Positions 23,373-33,148 of a DNA stretch of 64,000 nt are shown here, in pieces. Positions within the stretch are counted from its first letter, which is position 1. Each line of letters opens with the position of its first letter. Position numbers and translations under genes: made by a program. The stretch is from Candidatus Bartonella washoeensis Sb944nv (GTDB lineage Bacteria; Pseudomonadota; Alphaproteobacteria; Rhizobiales; Rhizobiaceae). The stretch spans positions 442,186 through 506,185 of the forward strand of contig NZ_JH725022.1 in NCBI RefSeq assembly GCF_000278135.1, read 5' to 3'. The notes under the pieces were generated by a model that was not told the DNA's origin, did no database searches, and saw nothing but the letters and a program-made list of their open reading frames with translations.

Positions 23373-23388
23373 CATTCATTCATTCATT
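23373..23388 (+). repeat. Short CATT tetranucleotide repeat
   Basis: Four copies of CATT in tandem just after the MerR-type stop codon. Outside any gene; too short to infer a role. Confidence 0.6.
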
Positions 23389-23586
23389 TTCGATGATTGC
23401 CTTGTCATTAAAAGATCTGCTGTGATAGTTTTTAAGTAACAAATATTGATAATGCATAGAGTTTATAAATCATTCGAGAAGAGTAGAGCGAATAAAAAGT
23501 GTTGCTAAGTTTTTTAGTGACATGTTGTCTTTATGAGAAGACAACAATATCCAGTTTTATTTTTCTACAAAGAGAAAGTAAAAATA

Positions 23587-24276
23587 ATGACGGATTCTCC
23601 TATTGATATTTTCCAATCTATTCTGTCACGAAAGTCAATTCGAGCTTTTACTAATCAGCCGGTTACACAGGAAACAATCAAAGAAATTTTAAAATTTGCA
23701 GCACGTGCTCCATCTGGAACAAATCTCCAACCGTGGCAAGTGATTGTTTTAACTGGAAAAATTTTGCAGCGAGTGGGAGAGCAACTCTCACAACTCGTAC
23801 TCTCAGGTGTAAAGGGAGAACGTGAATTTGATTATTATCCACGTCAATGGCGTGAGCCTTATCTTTCGAGGCGTCGTAAAGTTGGTTTGGATCTTTATAA
23901 AAGTCTTGGAATTCAAAAAGGTGAGCAGGAAAAAATGCTTCACCAGAAGGCACGGAACTTTACATTTTTTGGCGCACCTGTGGGATTCTTGTTCACAATA
24001 GATCATGACATGGAAATGGGGAGTTGGCTTGATTTAGGTATGTTTATGCAGACCCTTATGTTAGCAGCGCGTGGATTTGGATTAGATACATGTTGTCAGG
24101 CTGCTTTTGCCGATTATCACAAACAAATTCGTACGCTTTTGTCAGTCCCTTCTGATCGGCATATTATCTGTGGTATGGCACTTGGTTATCGTGATGTGAA
24201 CGCCCCAGAAAACAATTTTGAGACTGAACGCGAACCAATCGAGAGTTTTGTACGTTTTATTGAAACATATCCATAG
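23587..24276 (+). CDS. Nitroreductase-family flavoprotein
   Basis: Predicted FMN-dependent NAD(P)H oxidoreductase, 229 aa from the ATG at 23587. The frame is open 18 codons further upstream, but family N-termini begin near SILSRKSIRAFTNQPV. FMN-binding blocks: the RKSIRAF motif, ARAPSGTNLQPWQV, and GSWLDLGMFMQTLMLAARGFGLDTC followed by the C-terminal GMALGYRD. The middle segment with DYYPRQWREPYLSRRR is typical of the longer nitrobenzoate-reductase-like group. Natural substrate unknown. It may be under control of the preceding MerR gene, but the 229-base gap makes a shared transcript uncertain. Confidence 0.88.
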   Translation: MTDSPIDIFQSILSRKSIRAFTNQPVTQETIKEILKFAARAPSGTNLQPWQVIVLTGKILQRVGEQLSQLVLSGVKGEREFDYYPRQWREPYLSRRRKVGLDLYKSLGIQKGEQEKMLHQKARNFTFFGAPVGFLFTIDHDMEMGSWLDLGMFMQTLMLAARGFGLDTCCQAAFADYHKQIRTLLSVPSDRHIICGMALGYRDVNAPENNFETEREPIESFVRFIETYP

Positions 24277-24631
24277 AATATTTTTATGTAATTAAGCGTA
24301 AAGTTTTAAGAACTTGAGATATTATCACAAATTTCGGTGGGAACCTTTCATTTTTGTTAAATTTTAATATTGCATGTTAACAGTTATTTTACTACGTTTA
24401 AGACATTAAGAGAATGATTGCTCGGGGATCATTGTTAGTTTTTTTGAAGGTTAGCTATGGAAAGCGCTATAGAAAGAAAATGCTGGGTAGTAGCGAGACG
24501 AGCGACATTCGTGTTTATTTTTGTTATTTTTTTAGCTTATCTCGCAATGTGATTTTAAATAGCACAGAAATGGTAAAAAGGCGTGCACTCAAAGTTCATA
24601 TTTGATTTTGAGGTGAATTTTGAGGTGATCG
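24277..24631. other. Intergenic, 355 bases, upstream of sdaA
   Basis: Holds a 63-codon open frame at 24414-24605 with no family resemblance. I see no glycine or other riboswitch. Presumably contains the sdaA promoter. Confidence 0.4.
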
Positions 24632-26029
24632 GTGTTTTTATCTGTTTTTGAACTTTTTAAAATTGGTATTGGTCCTTCTAGCTCACATACAATGGGGCCG
24701 ATGACTGCTGCTAATATGTTTTTGCAAGAGATTGTTGCACGAAATTTTAGGGGGCCATCTCATGCTAAAGTTTCTCATATACGTGTCTATCTTTATGGTT
24801 CATTAGCTTTCACGGGAATTGGTCATGCTACAGATAGAGCTATTATATTGGGGCTTGCGGGAGAAGAAGCTTCTACTATTGATCCTGACCATATAGAGTT
24901 GCTGTTAGAAAAGGTTGAACGTGAAAAGAAAGTGCAACCGAAAGGTCATCCTGCTTATCAGTTTGATTTGCAAAGTGATCTTATTTTTGAACGAAAGATA
25001 ACCTTATCTGGTCATGCTAATGGGCTTGCATTTGAAGGGCTGGATGCTGATGGCAATGTTCTTTTACGGCAAATTTATTATTCTATCGGTGGTGGCTTTG
25101 TTGTGACTGAGGATGAATTAAGTCGTAGGAATAATAATAGACAACCAGAAACATCTACAGTGCCATATCCCTTTGATTCTGCAAGTAAGATGTTGGCAAT
25201 GTCAGAAAAATCAGGACTTTCAATTGCTGAAATGAAGCGTATAAATGAAGAGACAAAGATGGAGCGTTGTGCTCTTAATAGTGGGCTTGATAAAATTTTT
25301 TCAGCTATGATAAAGTGCATTGAGAGAGGACTTTCACAAGAAGGTGAGTTACCGGGTGGGTTGCATGTTCAAAGGCGTGCTAAAAAACTGCATGATAAGC
25401 TTTCGGAAGTTCGAAAGAAAAATCGTAATCACCCACTTTGGGCAAATGATTGGCTTTCTGTTTACGCTATAGCTGTGAATGAGGAAAACGCGGCGGGTGG
25501 TCGTGTTGTTACGGCACCGACAAATGGTGCTGCTGGTGTAGTACCTGCAGTTTTGCGTTATTATCTTCAATTTAATGATGGTTCAGATCGAGAGGGGATA
25601 CATAATTTTTTGTTGACGGCAGCAGCTATTGGTGGTGTCATCAAACATAATGCTTCTATTTCTGGTGCAGAAGTTGGTTGTCAAGGTGAAGTTGGGACGG
25701 CATCTTCAATGGCAGCCGCAGGGTTGACGGCGGCATTGGGGGGAACTCCAGCTCAAATTGAAAACGCAGCAGAAATTGCACTTGAGCATCATTTGGGAAT
25801 GACATGTGATCCGGTTGCAGGTCTTGTACAGGTTCCTTGTATTGAACGCAACGCAATGGGTGCCGTTAAGGCGGTGACAGCTTCTTCCCTAGCGTTGCAT
25901 GGTGATGGGAGACATTTTGTTTCTCTTGATGCTTGTATAGAAACAATGCGCCAGACTGGACATGATATGAGTGAACGCTATAAAGAAACGAGTAAAGCTG
26001 GCTTGGCAGTCAATGCAATATCCTGTTAA
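24632..26029 (+). CDS. sdaA: L-serine ammonia-lyase, iron-sulfur type, single chain
   Basis: Deaminates L-serine to pyruvate and ammonia using a [4Fe-4S] cluster. 465 aa, single-polypeptide form: beta domain with [10 protein letters not shown] near the N-terminus, alpha domain with [34 protein letters not shown] and [16 protein letters not shown]. Cysteines in the last two blocks are the expected cluster ligands. The C-terminal cysteine (AVNAISC) fits the tail-in-mouth arrangement of this family. GTG start at 24632 with GAGGTGA four bases upstream. In a host-restricted organism this feeds serine carbon into pyruvate. Confidence 0.95.
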   Translation: MFLSVFELFKIGIGPSSSHTMGPMTAANMFLQEIVARNFRGPSHAKVSHIRVYLYGSLAFTGIGHATDRAIILGLAGEEASTIDPDHIELLLEKVEREKKVQPKGHPAYQFDLQSDLIFERKITLSGHANGLAFEGLDADGNVLLRQIYYSIGGGFVVTEDELSRRNNNRQPETSTVPYPFDSASKMLAMSEKSGLSIAEMKRINEETKMERCALNSGLDKIFSAMIKCIERGLSQEGELPGGLHVQRRAKKLHDKLSEVRKKNRNHPLWANDWLSVYAIAVNEENAAGGRVVTAPTNGAAGVVPAVLRYYLQFNDGSDREGIHNFLLTAAAIGGVIKHNASISGAEVGCQGEVGTASSMAAAGLTAALGGTPAQIENAAEIALEHHLGMTCDPVAGLVQVPCIERNAMGAVKAVTASSLALHGDGRHFVSLDACIETMRQTGHDMSERYKETSKAGLAVNAISC

Positions 26030-26521
26030 AGCATGCCAATGATATTTAATCTGATAAATTCTTTACGGCTTTTTCATTGATAAGAGTCATATTTTTAAAT
26101 TGCTTTCTCGTGTTGAAAAACACAAGTTCAGAAGAGGACTTAGGCAATTTTGAACAACGTCTGTGTTGCTTGGACAGCCTCGCGAGTTATTGAAGAAGAT
26201 TTTTTTTTCACAACATTTACAATGAGAAAATTGCGCATCCAATGTCGAGCCTTACTTTATTTCTTATACAAAGAGTACCAAGGACAAGCTTCGATATTAA
26301 ACCCCAAAATAGGCTAACATTTGGCGGGTTTAATGCATTTTAAAAGGGATAGTTTTATTGAAAAGCTGAAGATGTTTATACAGATAGTTGAACAGAAGTT
26401 GGTGACGCAATTCTTATAAATTTAAGGAAGAAGTGCGACTGTGAAAGGATTTTTAAAGATTATAGGCAATGTGAGACAACGCTCATTAATAAAATCATTT
26501 TTTGTGAAATTACTTATAAAA
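26030..26521. other. Intergenic, 492 bases, no gene recognised
   Basis: AT-rich gap between the convergent sdaA and the small unknown gene. One short open stretch around 26113-26190 reads like protein (acidic, then LDSLASY) but ends quickly in a stop and I cannot assign it. No RNA gene or repeat is visible. Confidence 0.4.
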
Positions 26522-26800
26522 CTAGACATTTGTAGCACCTAGATGGATTTTAATAGGGACACTACCGGTTTGGCTTGCAACGCGTAAATGAATGCGGACA
26601 TGAGGCATTGCGAGACGACGATTTCGCGTTGTTTGGCAAATAAGAAGATTAACAAGAGACTGCGTATCTAGCGTAGTGGGAGTAGATTTTAAGCCAGCAA
26701 GTTTTGTTGCAGCATCGTGAAGAAAGCGCAATGAGAGCAGAGATGATTGCTTCAATAATTTTTCTTTTTCAGAAGAGGAAGCAAGAGCATTATCTGTCAT
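26522..26800 (-). CDS. Small protein of unknown function downstream of dacA-like gene
   Basis: 92 aa, not recognised. No signal peptide or membrane segment. A helical, Leu/Ala-rich first half (SLLSLRFLHDAATKLAGL) is followed by a basic stretch (CQTTRNRRLAMPHVRIHLRV). AAGGAT lies about seven bases upstream of the ATG, and it follows the carboxypeptidase gene on the same strand by only 32 bases, so it is probably a real gene in the same transcript. Function cannot be inferred. Confidence 0.6.
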   Translation of the reverse strand: MTDNALASSSEKEKLLKQSSLLSLRFLHDAATKLAGLKSTPTTLDTQSLVNLLICQTTRNRRLAMPHVRIHLRVASQTGSVPIKIHLGATNV

Positions 26801-26832
26801 GATACTATCCTTAACGCAGAATTCAAAAATTT

Positions 26833-28182
26833 TTAGTAAGCTACAGTATAGCAGTTAAAATTTGCTTTCTTTAACGTCGAACAAGCATTGAATGCAGCTT
26901 TTTTTGATTGAAAGCCTATAAACCGCGCACGATAATAGCGACGTCCACTTTTTTCAAACAGTTGCATATGTGAAGATGCCTGCTTTAAAGTGGGATAGGC
27001 TATGTTTTTTGCTTTTAAAAGCAGAGCCTTTGCTTGTTCTTTACTGGGTAGAGAACCAATTTGGATGGCCCATCCGGCGTTTGTAGACAAAGAAGCCGTA
27101 ACAATTTTATTTGTCTCAACGGGTACAGTTTTTTGAGGGTTAGGGATTGGTATAATTACTTGGTTTACAGCGGCTATTGCTGTGTTGGAATTTCTAGGTT
27201 GTTCTGCAAATGCTGTTAACATAGTAGAAATTTCGTTATCGAGATCGTTTGGATCAGCTTTAATGAGTGGTATAGGGATATTGATGCCAGTGGGTAAGTT
27301 ATAGTGTGCAGAAGCCATTAAACGTCCATTACTTTTCATGCGGCTTGCTTTCGGTAAATATTGATTCAATAAGCTAGCCATATGGGTATCACGTGCGGTA
27401 GATGATTTACCTCCCATCACGACAGCAACGATAGAACGTCCATCAATATGCATTGATGTTGCCAAATTAGAACCTGACATTTGTGTGTAACCAGTCTTAA
27501 TTCCATCGACACCTTTTATTGTTTGAACGAGTTTATTATGGCTATTAACTGTATGTCCACGGAAAACAAAACTTTTTATTTTGAACAGCTTATACTGTTG
27601 TGGAAAATGTTTGCGTAGAGCTAATGACAAAGTGGCCATATCCCGTGCTGTGGAATAATTGCGCACATCGGGGAGTCCCGAAGCATTTGCGAAGTGGGTG
27701 TTTATCATACCAAGTTTTTTGGCTTTAGCTGTCATCATTCGAGCGAATTTTTTTTCATTGCCGCCAAGATATTCAGCAATGGCAGTAGCAACATCATTTG
27801 CTGATCTTGTAATGAGTGCTTTAGCAGCTGTTTGTGCAGAAATTGTTTGGCCTTCTTTAAATCCGAGTTTTGTTGGTGGGCGTGCTGCTGCATAACGTGA
27901 GACAGGAATTGGTGTATTTGGTGTTACACGACGCATATGCATAGATTCAAACAGCATGTACAGTGTCATCATTTTCGTCAAAGAAGCAGGATAACGTTTT
28001 AGCGTTGCATTGGCTTGAAATAAGGTTTTTCCTGTATTTGCATCTATAACGATAGCGGCATATTTATCAGGGTAAGCTTCTTGAGGAGTAGCTGATGCCC
28101 AAGAGTAAGAAAGAGCTAAAACAACAAAAGCAATTGCTAACTTTTTATAGCAACGCACAATTTTTTGGCAATTAATATACAC
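26833..28182 (-). CDS. D-alanyl-D-alanine carboxypeptidase with C-terminal SPOR domain
   Basis: Penicillin-binding protein of the DacA/peptidase S11 family that trims the terminal D-Ala of peptidoglycan stem peptides. N-terminal signal segment (about 13-31, ending WASA-TP). Active-site motifs: SLTK (Ser67-Lys70), SAN (Ser127-Asn129) and KTG (Lys229-Gly231). The C-terminal 75 or so residues form a SPOR domain (AGWAIQIGSLPSKEQA..., ending CYTVAY), which binds denuded septal glycans, so the enzyme probably acts at the division site. GTG start with AGGAT about eight bases upstream. 449 aa. Confidence 0.94.
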   Translation of the reverse strand: MYINCQKIVRCYKKLAIAFVVLALSYSWASATPQEAYPDKYAAIVIDANTGKTLFQANATLKRYPASLTKMMTLYMLFESMHMRRVTPNTPIPVSRYAAARPPTKLGFKEGQTISAQTAAKALITRSANDVATAIAEYLGGNEKKFARMMTAKAKKLGMINTHFANASGLPDVRNYSTARDMATLSLALRKHFPQQYKLFKIKSFVFRGHTVNSHNKLVQTIKGVDGIKTGYTQMSGSNLATSMHIDGRSIVAVVMGGKSSTARDTHMASLLNQYLPKASRMKSNGRLMASAHYNLPTGINIPIPLIKADPNDLDNEISTMLTAFAEQPRNSNTAIAAVNQVIIPIPNPQKTVPVETNKIVTASLSTNAGWAIQIGSLPSKEQAKALLLKAKNIAYPTLKQASSHMQLFEKSGRRYYRARFIGFQSKKAAFNACSTLKKANFNCYTVAY

Positions 28183-28418
28183 TTGCAGTATCCTATTTCT
28201 CCATACTCTGAAAAACTTCTATAAAGCTCCTTTTTACTAAAGCTTTTCGATGCAATTTAGACGAATGATATTACTAATTTGTTTACAGAAATATTTTTAG
28301 AGTCTTCATATTTAACCTAATCTCTCCCTCAAAAAAAGTTTTCCTTTTCTTTACACAAACAGGTATTGCAATAGTTATGAAAGAACTTAAGATTAATAAA
28401 AAGTAACCAGCACGGAAA

Positions 28419-28796
28419 ATGATGATGGTACAGAAACTAATAACGAGTTCTATACTGCATACTATGCACAATGAAAAGGGCAAGAATTGGGATAAAAGCA
28501 CGCATGATGCCGTTATAATACCGACAATTAGACCAAAACTTCAAAAGCCTAAATTGTATCGTGTCCTTTTACTTAATGATGATTACACACCTATGGATTT
28601 CGTTGTTTTTGTTTTGAAGAACTTTTTTAAAAAAAGTTTCGAAGAAGCAACGCGTATTATGTTAAATGTTCATTGGAATGGGGTAGGAGAATGCGGAATT
28701 TATAGTTATGAAGTAGCTGAAATGAAAATCGTACAAGTTAGGGAGTGCGCACGTCAAAATGAACATCCTTTACAATGCGTAATGGAATGGAAGTGA
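28419..28796 (+). CDS. clpS: ATP-dependent Clp protease adaptor ClpS
   Basis: N-degron recognition adaptor that hands substrates to ClpAP. The ClpS core is clear: [20 protein letters not shown] binds the N-degron (with the DD and the conserved Met-Asp), then [32 protein letters not shown]. The N-terminal 40 residues are variable; several ATGs (28419, 28422, 28425, 28464) are possible starts. clpA begins six bases after the stop, the usual clpS-clpA operon. Confidence 0.96.
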   Translation: MMMVQKLITSSILHTMHNEKGKNWDKSTHDAVIIPTIRPKLQKPKLYRVLLLNDDYTPMDFVVFVLKNFFKKSFEEATRIMLNVHWNGVGECGIYSYEVAEMKIVQVRECARQNEHPLQCVMEWK

Positions 28797-28802
28797 GGGG
28801 TT

Positions 28803-31154
28803 ATGCCGTCTTTTACACCTAGTCTTGAAGAGGTTTTGCACCGCGCATTAACAATTGCGACTCAAGCGCGACATGAATATGCGACATTAGAGCATCTTCT
28901 TCTTGCTTTGCTAGATGATGCGGATGCAAGTTCAGTTATTCGAGCTTGTCAGGTGGATATGGAAGAATTACGAGAGCGCTTAACCAATTATATTCAGTCA
29001 GAATTGGATGTGCAGATTAGAGCTGATGAGGATACAAAACCGACAACATTTTTCCAGCGTGTTATTCAACGTGCAGTGATTCATGCTCAGTCCACTGGAA
29101 AAAACGAGGTGTCGGGAGCGAACGTTCTCGTTGCAATTTTTTCTGAACATGAAAGCTATGCAGCATATTTCCTCCAAGAGATGGGAATGACGCGCTATGA
29201 TGCTGTGCGTTTCATCTCACACGGTATTACGCGTGATGATGGATTATCTATGTTACTTGAGGATCTTGAAGAGCAATTGGATCAACAGATTTCGGACAGT
29301 GGTGAGAAGGTGACGAGTGCACTGACTGCTTATTGTATTGATCTCAATTGCAAAGCACGCAATGGTAAAATTGATTTATTGATTGGCCGTGACGTAGAAA
29401 TTTCACGAATGATTCAGGTTTTATGTCGAAGATCAAAAAACAACCCGCTCTTGGTGGGGGATCCTGGAGTTGGAAAAACCGCTATAATTGAAGGGTTAGC
29501 GAAACGTATTGTTGATGGGCAAGTGCCTGAAGTTTTATCAAATGCAATAATATTTTCCCTTGATATGGGAGCACTTGTTGCCGGTACGCGTTACCGCGGT
29601 GATTTTGAAGAGCGATTAAAGCAAATTATTAAAGAATTTGAGGCATTTCCAGATGGTATTTTATTTATTGATGAAATTCATACATTGATTGGAGCAGGAG
29701 CTACATTGGGGGGGAATATGGATGCAGCAAACCTTTTAAAACCTGCATTATCTTCTGGAATTATTCGATGTATTGGTTCGACGACTTACAGAGAATATCG
29801 CAAAATTTTTGAACAAGATCGAGCTTTAGAACGCCGTTTTCAAAAGATTGATGTTAACGAGCCTTCTGTTGCTGATGCAATTAAGATTTTACAAGGTTTA
29901 AAGCCTTATTTTGAAAAATTTCATCAAATCAAATATACTGATGAGGCGATGAAGGCATCCGTAGAATTATCTGCACGCTATATGATTGATCGTCGTTTAC
30001 CTGATAAAGCGATTGATGTTGTTGATGAAAGTGGTGCAGCGCAAAAACTTTTGCCCAAAAAACAAAGAAAAAAAAGTATAGGTGTTAAAGAAATTGAAGC
30101 GACTGTTGCTACTATGGCAAGGATTCCACCAAAAACAGTTTCTGGAAATGATCAGAAAATTCTTAACAAGCTTGAAAGAGAACTCAAACATGTTGTTTAT
30201 GGACAAGATCAGGCAATTTCCGCATTAGTGTCGTCAATTAAACTGGCGCGCGCAGGATTGCGCGAATTAGACAAACCAATAGGAAGTTATTTATTTTCAG
30301 GACCAACAGGTGTAGGAAAAACTGAGGTTGCCAAACAGCTTGCGTCTTCTTTAGGAATTGAACTGTTACGTTTTGATATGTCAGAATATATGGAACGGCA
30401 TACTGTAGCGCGCTTAATCGGGGCACCTCCAGGTTACATAGGATTTGATCAAGGAGGTCTTCTTACAGATGCAGTTGACCAAAAGCCTCATGCAGTCTTG
30501 TTGCTGGATGAGATTGAAAAAGCGCATCCAGAATTATTTAATATTTTATTGCAGGTAATGGATTATGGTAAGTTAACAGACCATAATGGCAAAAAAATTG
30601 ATTTCCGCAATATCATTTTAATTATGACAACCAACGCTGGTGCTTCAGATATGGCAAAGTCGGCTATCGGATTTGGCAAAGTGCGTCGCGATGGTGATGA
30701 TATAGCTGCCATCAATCGGCTCTTTACACCGGAATTTCGTAATAGGCTGGATGCGATCATTCCGTTTGCACCTTTATCTCAGTTAATCATCAGTCAGATT
30801 GTGCAAAAGTTTATTTTTCAGCTTGAAGCACAATTGGCTGAGCGGGAGATTTGTTTTGAATTAAGTTCTTCTGCGATGGGGTGGCTTGCCAATAAAGGAT
30901 ACGATTCTCAAATGGGGGCGCGTCCTTTGAGTCGTGTCATCCAAGAACATATTAAAAAGCCGTTAGCTGACGAAATTTTATTTGGAAAGTTACGTAACGG
31001 TGGCATGGTTCGCGTATTGACACACAAATCAAATGAAGGAAAAGAGAAGTTACAGTTAAAAATTTTATCTTCTGATATGTCTGTTGGTGCAAAGAACAGA
31101 AAAACAACATATTTTACAAAAAAACATGTGGGGAAAAAAAGCTCAGCAACTTAA
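28803..31154 (+). CDS. clpA: ATP-dependent Clp protease ATP-binding subunit ClpA
   Basis: AAA+ unfoldase that feeds ClpP. 783 aa: N-terminal double Clp-N repeat that docks ClpS; first ATPase module with Walker A GDPGVGKTA and Walker B ILFIDEIHT; second module with GPTGVGKTE and VLLLDEIEKAHPE, then sensor-2 GARPLSRVIQ. The C-terminal tail is lysine-rich and longer than in enterobacteria. GAGGGG precedes the ATG. It converges with the HIT gene with a seven-base gap. Confidence 0.97.
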   Translation: MPSFTPSLEEVLHRALTIATQARHEYATLEHLLLALLDDADASSVIRACQVDMEELRERLTNYIQSELDVQIRADEDTKPTTFFQRVIQRAVIHAQSTGKNEVSGANVLVAIFSEHESYAAYFLQEMGMTRYDAVRFISHGITRDDGLSMLLEDLEEQLDQQISDSGEKVTSALTAYCIDLNCKARNGKIDLLIGRDVEISRMIQVLCRRSKNNPLLVGDPGVGKTAIIEGLAKRIVDGQVPEVLSNAIIFSLDMGALVAGTRYRGDFEERLKQIIKEFEAFPDGILFIDEIHTLIGAGATLGGNMDAANLLKPALSSGIIRCIGSTTYREYRKIFEQDRALERRFQKIDVNEPSVADAIKILQGLKPYFEKFHQIKYTDEAMKASVELSARYMIDRRLPDKAIDVVDESGAAQKLLPKKQRKKSIGVKEIEATVATMARIPPKTVSGNDQKILNKLERELKHVVYGQDQAISALVSSIKLARAGLRELDKPIGSYLFSGPTGVGKTEVAKQLASSLGIELLRFDMSEYMERHTVARLIGAPPGYIGFDQGGLLTDAVDQKPHAVLLLDEIEKAHPELFNILLQVMDYGKLTDHNGKKIDFRNIILIMTTNAGASDMAKSAIGFGKVRRDGDDIAAINRLFTPEFRNRLDAIIPFAPLSQLIISQIVQKFIFQLEAQLAEREICFELSSSAMGWLANKGYDSQMGARPLSRVIQEHIKKPLADEILFGKLRNGGMVRVLTHKSNEGKEKLQLKILSSDMSVGAKNRKTTYFTKKHVGKKSSAT

Positions 31155-31161
31155 AAGTGTT

Positions 31162-31584
31162 TTAAAGAGCAGCACGGATTTTTTTTGCGTTCTCTTCAAG
31201 TATTTCTGTAGGTGTTATGACATTGTTATGAGAGCTAAGTGCTACTCCTTCCATACGTGGTATAATATGAAAATGCAGATGATAAACGGTTTGTTGGCTA
31301 GCTGCTTCATTAAATTGCATAACTGTTATACCATCTGCTTGAAAGGCTTTTTTGACAGCTTTGGCGATTTTTTGGACAGCTTTGATAACTGGAAACAATG
31401 TTTCAGTATCCGCGTCTAGCAAGTTTCTAGAGCCTTTTCGGGGAATGACTAGCGTGTGGCCTGGTGCTTGTGGCATGATATCCATGAATGCAATGACATC
31501 ATCATCTTCATAGACACGGACGGAAGGGATTTCATTACGAATCAATTTAGCAAAAATATTGTTATTGTCATAAGTTTGTTTCAT
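31162..31584 (-). CDS. HIT-family nucleotide-binding hydrolase
   Basis: Histidine-triad protein, 140 aa, likely an HINT-type purine nucleoside phosphoramidase. The triad HLHFHIIPR (His102, His104, His106) is intact, with the family N-terminal block IFAKLIRNEIPSVRVYEDD and PGHTLVIPRK. AAAGGAAA precedes the start. It follows the RidA gene on the same strand by 55 bases. Cellular substrate unknown. Confidence 0.93.
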   Translation of the reverse strand: MKQTYDNNNIFAKLIRNEIPSVRVYEDDDVIAFMDIMPQAPGHTLVIPRKGSRNLLDADTETLFPVIKAVQKIAKAVKKAFQADGITVMQFNEAASQQTVYHLHFHIIPRMEGVALSSHNNVITPTEILEENAKKIRAAL

Positions 31585-31639
31585 ACAAAGATTTCCTTTT
31601 ATTCGTTTTATGGAGGTGATGCTATGAGTGACTGGGAGT

Positions 31640-32101
31640 TTAGATTTCTATGATAGCTTCAATTTCTACCGGGACGTTCATAGGAAGAGAGGCAACACCA
31701 ATAGCAGAACGAGCATGTTTTCCAGCTTCACCGAGGATATTGACAAGTAAATCAGAAGCTCCATTAGCGACAAGAGGAATATCGGTAAAATGAGGGTCGG
31801 CAGCAACAAAAACGCTGATTTTTACTACGCGCTTTATTTTATTTAAATCACCAAGAGTTGTTTTGATTTGTGCGAGAATATTGAGTGCGCAGGTTTCAGC
31901 TGATTTTTTTGCTTGTTCTGCGCTAACGGTTGTCCCCACTTTACCAATAGCTATTGGTTGTCCATTGAAAAGAGGGAGTTGTCCGGAGATAAAGAGTTGG
32001 TTGCCGCTTTGTGAAGCTGTTACATAATTGGCAATGGGTTGCACTGCTTCAGGAAGAGTAATTCCAAATTTTTTTAGACGGCTTTCAATCGTGTTGGTCA
32101 T
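31640..32101 (-). CDS. RidA/YjgF-family protein
   Basis: 153 aa, of the longer RidA-like subgroup that begins with SRLKKFGITLP. RidA proteins hydrolyse reactive enamine/imine intermediates made by PLP enzymes such as serine dehydratase. Visible blocks: LFISGQLP, CALNILAQIKTTLGDLNKIKRVVKISVFV, and ARSAIGVASLPMNVPVEIEAI. The arginine in ARSAIGV is the expected substrate-carboxylate ligand. GGAG lies upstream of the ATG. The exact subgroup and activity cannot be fixed from sequence alone. Confidence 0.92.
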   Translation of the reverse strand: MTNTIESRLKKFGITLPEAVQPIANYVTASQSGNQLFISGQLPLFNGQPIAIGKVGTTVSAEQAKKSAETCALNILAQIKTTLGDLNKIKRVVKISVFVAADPHFTDIPLVANGASDLLVNILGEAGKHARSAIGVASLPMNVPVEIEAIIEI

Positions 32102-32245
32102 AATTAAACTCCATAGCTGTTTTTATAATGCATCTATTGCATAAACTATTTTTCGATTTAAGGAAATGTGTGGTTAATTGAAAAGTTAGCCTTTTTCGCC
32201 TTGTTGTATGATGGTATGCAGCGAGAAAAGAATTGGAAGTTGGGA

Positions 32246-33070
32246 ATGTTCAGATCATTATTTATAATCATTTTATATAGTACTCTTTTATGTACTGCGA
32301 GAGCTGAAGAATCCGTTTTTGTTGCGCCACATCGAGCAATTTATGATTTCCAGCTCGATAATGTTTCTCATGAAATGACAATTTCAGGTATGACTGGGCG
32401 AATGGTTTACGAACTCACGGGTTCAGTATGTCATGGCTATACCACACGCTTTCGTTTTATCAGCCGTATGCATGTTGAAAATATGCCGGTGCGCTTAACG
32501 GATCAACAGACTACAAGTTATGAAACAGGTGATAGTCGCACATTTCATTTTAGCGTTACAGATCAGGTTGGACAAGAGGTTGCGCATCGTGCTGAAGGGA
32601 TAGCAGAGCGTGTTCAAGATGGGATTATAGTTAAACTGAAAGAGCCAAAAGAGAAGGAATACAAGCTTGCAATGGCTGAGTTTCCAATTATGCAACTGAA
32701 GAGTATCATTCGGCATGCAAAGGCAGGTCGCCACTTTTATCACACTACCGTCTTTGATGGAACAGAGAAAGCAGACAAAGTCATAAAAGAAAGTGTCATT
32801 ATTGGGGAAAAGAAGACGCATATATCTGATGATCAAACGGAAAAAATACAAAAGTTAGATGAATGGGAATATTGGCCAGTTACAATTTCTTATTTTGATG
32901 ATGTAGAAAATAAAAATGGCTTACCTGTTTATCGTACCAGCTTTCTCTTACATGAAAATGGTGTCATGCGCGATCTTCATATAGATTATGGGACTTTTTC
33001 GGTGCGTGCAAAATTGAACAGTCTTGAATTTCTCGACGTTGGAAAAAATCTTGATCAATGCAAACATTAG
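32246..33070 (+). CDS. eipB: EipB-type periplasmic envelope integrity protein (DUF1849)
   Basis: Periplasmic beta-spiral protein of the EipB family, needed for envelope integrity in Brucella. From the ATG at 32246 (GGAAG six bases upstream) a signal peptide ends ARA-EES at residue 20; the frame is open back to a GTG at 32168, but that would bury the signal peptide. The mature start FVAPHRAIYDFQLD and the pattern SVCHGY (Cys62) with LDQCKH (Cys272) match the family's conserved disulfide pair. 274 aa. Not in an obvious operon. Confidence 0.88.
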   Translation: MFRSLFIIILYSTLLCTARAEESVFVAPHRAIYDFQLDNVSHEMTISGMTGRMVYELTGSVCHGYTTRFRFISRMHVENMPVRLTDQQTTSYETGDSRTFHFSVTDQVGQEVAHRAEGIAERVQDGIIVKLKEPKEKEYKLAMAEFPIMQLKSIIRHAKAGRHFYHTTVFDGTEKADKVIKESVIIGEKKTHISDDQTEKIQKLDEWEYWPVTISYFDDVENKNGLPVYRTSFLLHENGVMRDLHIDYGTFSVRAKLNSLEFLDVGKNLDQCKH

Positions 33071-33148
33071 ATGATTGTATAAAATAACTTGAAAAAGAAT
33101 TAAATATTAGTATGGTTACGCTACTCCACACGCAGAGTTTGGGTGTTT

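Noticed and set aside
24414-24605. 63-codon open frame just before sdaA, considered as a leader peptide
   Set aside because: No serine run or terminator hairpin that would suit attenuation, and no family resemblance.
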